Positions 7,193-8,514 of a stretch of 8,514 nucleotides of DNA are shown here, one piece after another (position 1 is the stretch's first letter; each line of letters starts with the position of its first letter). Origin of the DNA: Chloroflexota bacterium (GTDB taxonomy: Bacteria > Chloroflexota > UBA6077 > CF-72); NCBI GenBank assembly GCA_019242065.1, contig JAFAWJ010000362.1:1-8514 (forward strand), given 5' to 3'. Below the pieces are notes generated by a model. It was given only the letters and a program-made list of their open reading frames with translations, did no database searches and had not been told where the DNA came from. The position numbers and the translations under genes are program-made.

Positions 7193-8316
7193 GCGTCGGC
7201 CCGCACCACGAGCGCCGCTGGTAGCTCCAGGATCCGCTTGACGGCTTGCAGGAAGCGTGCGGCCGGCGCCCCGTCGACCGCCTGGTGATCGAATGACAGG
7301 TTCAGATACAGCATCTGGCGCTCCTCCACCGTGCCACGCTCCAGCACCAGCTTCGTGAACACACGGCCAATGCCCAGGATGGCCACCTGAGGCGGATTCA
7401 GAATCGGCGTGAAGAAATCGACGCCGAGCGGCCCCAGCGACGTGATGGTGAACGTCCCGCCGCGCACATCCTCGGCGTGCAGGGCGTTGCCGCGCGCGCG
7501 AGCGGCGAGGTCGCGAGTCCGGCCTGGCAGATCAGCCAGATCCAGAAGATGCGCGTCTTTCAGCACCGGCACCAGCAGGCCGTCGTCGGCATCTACGGCG
7601 AGACCGATATTGACCTCCGGGTGGACCTCCAGCCGACCGTCCACGAGTGTGGCATTCAGCATCGGATGTTCGCGCAGCGCCAGGACGGTGGCGCGGAGTA
7701 CCAGGTCGGTGATCGTCGGACGGCGGTCTTCCGCGAGCAGTTGGCAGAGTTGCTCGCGGAAGCGGAGCGCCTCGGTCATGTCGACTTCCATCGACACGGT
7801 CAACTGGGCGGTCTGGGCCAGACTGGCGCGCATCCGTTCGGCGATCACTTTGCGGCGGCCGGCGATCGGCGCGGCGCGATCGAGCCGCGCATGCGCCAGG
7901 ACGTCCGCCTCGCGCAGCCGCCGGCCGTTGGCAATACTGCGCAGGTCAACGCCCAGCCGTCGCGCCAGAGCCCGCGCCGCCGGCGTCGCCCTCACGTCTT
8001 CAACTTCTGACCGCTCGGTTCGAGAAACACTCGACACTTCAGAAGGCAACCGTCCTACACCTGACTGGGTTTGAGGAACGTCTGACAGTTCCGAAAGCAA
8101 CCGACCCACAATCGCCCCGACGGGCACCGTCTCGCCCTCGCCCACCACTCGCTGCAGGGTGCCGCTCTCTGGCGCATCCACCGTCAAGTTCACCTTGTCC
8201 GTCTCGAGCTGATACAGCGGCTCCCCCGCGCGCACATACGCCCCGTCCGCCTGGTACCAGCTGGTGACCGTTCCCTCGGTCATCACGTCCCCGAGCAAGG
8301 GCAGTGTCAGTTCCAT
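7189..8316 (-). CDS. Dihydrolipoamide acyltransferase (E2) of a 2-oxoacid/acetoin dehydrogenase complex
   Basis: A 375-residue E2 that moves acyl groups from E1 via a swinging lipoyl arm to CoA. The single lipoyl domain (1 to about 74) has the modified lysine K41 in ETDKVNL. The peripheral-subunit-binding domain is at about 109-143 (RATPAARALARRLGVDL). The catalytic domain (about 150-370) ends with the HxxxDG active site, H344 to D348, in SFDHQAVDG, and contains TITSLGPLGVDFFTPILNPP. The ATG at 8316 is chosen because the lipoyl domain begins exactly there; the open frame continues upstream to a GTG at 8385, but those residues only shadow the E1-beta 3' end. No ribosome-binding site is clear, so coupling to E1-beta, ending 14 bases upstream, is likely. 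The lipoyl-PSBD linker carries a 17-residue tandem duplication. Acetoin, pyruvate or branched-chain specificity cannot be decided from this sequence. Confidence 0.94.
   Translation of the reverse strand: MELTLPLLGDVMTEGTVTSWYQADGAYVRAGEPLYQLETDKVNLTVDAPESGTLQRVVGEGETVPVGAIVGRLLSELSDVPQTQSGVGRLPSEVSSVSRTERSEVEDVRATPAARALARRLGVDLRSIANGRRLREADVLAHARLDRAAPIAGRRKVIAERMRASLAQTAQLTVSMEVDMTEALRFREQLCQLLAEDRRPTITDLVLRATVLALREHPMLNATLVDGRLEVHPEVNIGLAVDADDGLLVPVLKDAHLLDLADLPGRTRDLAARARGNALHAEDVRGGTFTITSLGPLGVDFFTPILNPPQVAILGIGRVFTKLVLERGTVEERQMLYLNLSFDHQAVDGAPAARFLQAVKRILELPAALVVRADA
8008..8109 (-). repeat. 51-bp in-frame tandem duplication in the E2 linker
   Basis: Two adjacent 51-bp units (8109-8059 and 8058-8008 on the minus strand) encode VGRLLSELSDVPQTQSG and VGRLPSEVSSVSRTERS, with 9 of 17 residues identical. 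Over the best-aligned 41 bases, 30 match. The first unit begins in the last strand of the lipoyl domain and the rest is linker. The segment is visibly less GC-rich than its surroundings. Confidence 0.75.
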
Positions 8317-8330
8317 GGAAACAGCAGTGT

Positions 8331-8514
8331 CTAGTCTCGCAAACACGCCAGCGCGGCCGAGACCACCCGCCCGCGTCCGGCACATACGCCGCCTCGAGCA
8401 CTCCGCTGAACGGCACCGGCGTGCGCGCCCCCGTGACCGTCTTCACGGGCCCATCCAGGTAGTCGATGCCGCGATCCGCCACCAGCGCGGCCACCGACGC
8501 CGCGACGCCGCAAT
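8331..8514 (-). CDS. E1-beta subunit of a 2-oxoacid/acetoin dehydrogenase complex, C-terminal end (partial, frameshifted)
   Basis: The minus strand from 8512 down encodes VAASVAALVADRGIDYLDGP, then VKTVTGARTPVPFSGVLEAA and YVPDA. This is the C-terminal transketolase-like domain of E1-beta (pyruvate or acetoin dehydrogenase beta type), where the family shows DYLDAPVKRV...TPVPFSP.LE.AYLPD. After YVPDA the frame breaks: the expected ending RVVSAALACLRD and a TAG at 8333-8331 lie in another frame. The two bases at 8371-8370 stand where one codon should be, so one base is missing in the G-rich run 8363-8372. Without the shift the frame would run through 8039, deep inside the E2 gene, giving no family-like sequence. 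A sequencing or assembly error is as likely as a true mutation. With the corrected end the gap to the E2 ATG is 14 bp, normal for this operon. The rest of E1-beta and E1-alpha probably lie beyond the right edge. Confidence 0.88.
   Translation of the reverse strand, partial: LRRRGVGGRAGGGSRHRLPGWAREDGHGGAHAGAVQRSARGGVCAGRGRVVSAALACLRD

Noticed and set aside
8317..8385. Upstream start (GTG 8385) for the E2 gene
   Set aside because: The extra 23 residues are encoded by the E1-beta 3' end in another frame and are not lipoyl-domain sequence; MELTLPLLGDVMTEG at 8316 is the natural N-terminus.

Overview
This is a high-GC bacterial window with no RNA genes, mobile elements or CRISPR arrays. Gene content suggests a Chloroflexota-type soil or environmental bacterium, or another high-GC lineage with a similar gene repertoire: a VanW-family envelope protein with tandem peptidoglycan-binding-4-like domains and an Ala/Pro/Thr tail, a membrane-anchored LysM protein, a TPP enzyme paired with a beta-propeller, and GTG starts without Shine-Dalgarno sites. 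This placement is an inference; no marker gene fixes it.

Left part (1-2786). The 3' end of a glucose-6-phosphate isomerase gene (+) runs head-on into a two-gene minus-strand operon. That operon encodes a thiamine-pyrophosphate enzyme of the acetolactate synthase superfamily and, directly after its stop codon, a YVTN-type beta-propeller. The 3' ends of pgi and the propeller gene overlap by 15 bp.

Middle (2787-5563). A 92-bp divergent control region carries a strong interrupted hairpin and a 12-bp tandem repeat over the ribosome-binding site of the TPP gene. To its right is a 698-residue VanW-family protein (+), then a convergent, membrane-anchored LysM protein (-). Both are probably cell-envelope proteins.

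Right part (5564-8514). A short-chain dehydrogenase gene (+) has lost its nucleotide-binding N-terminus and apparently an internal segment near the C-terminus, so it is probably a pseudogene. It meets, at a shared CTAG, a minus-strand operon read as E1-beta (C-terminus only, with an apparent 1-nt frameshift), E2 acyltransferase and zinc-dependent dehydrogenase. E1-beta and E2 belong to a 2-oxoacid or acetoin dehydrogenase complex. The linked dehydrogenase makes acetoin/2,3-butanediol use a plausible hypothesis, but substrate cannot be read from sequence alone. No clearly new system is visible. The most unusual items are the hairpin-bearing divergent region, the coupled TPP enzyme/propeller pair, the 17-residue tandem duplication in the E2 linker and the eroded dehydrogenase.
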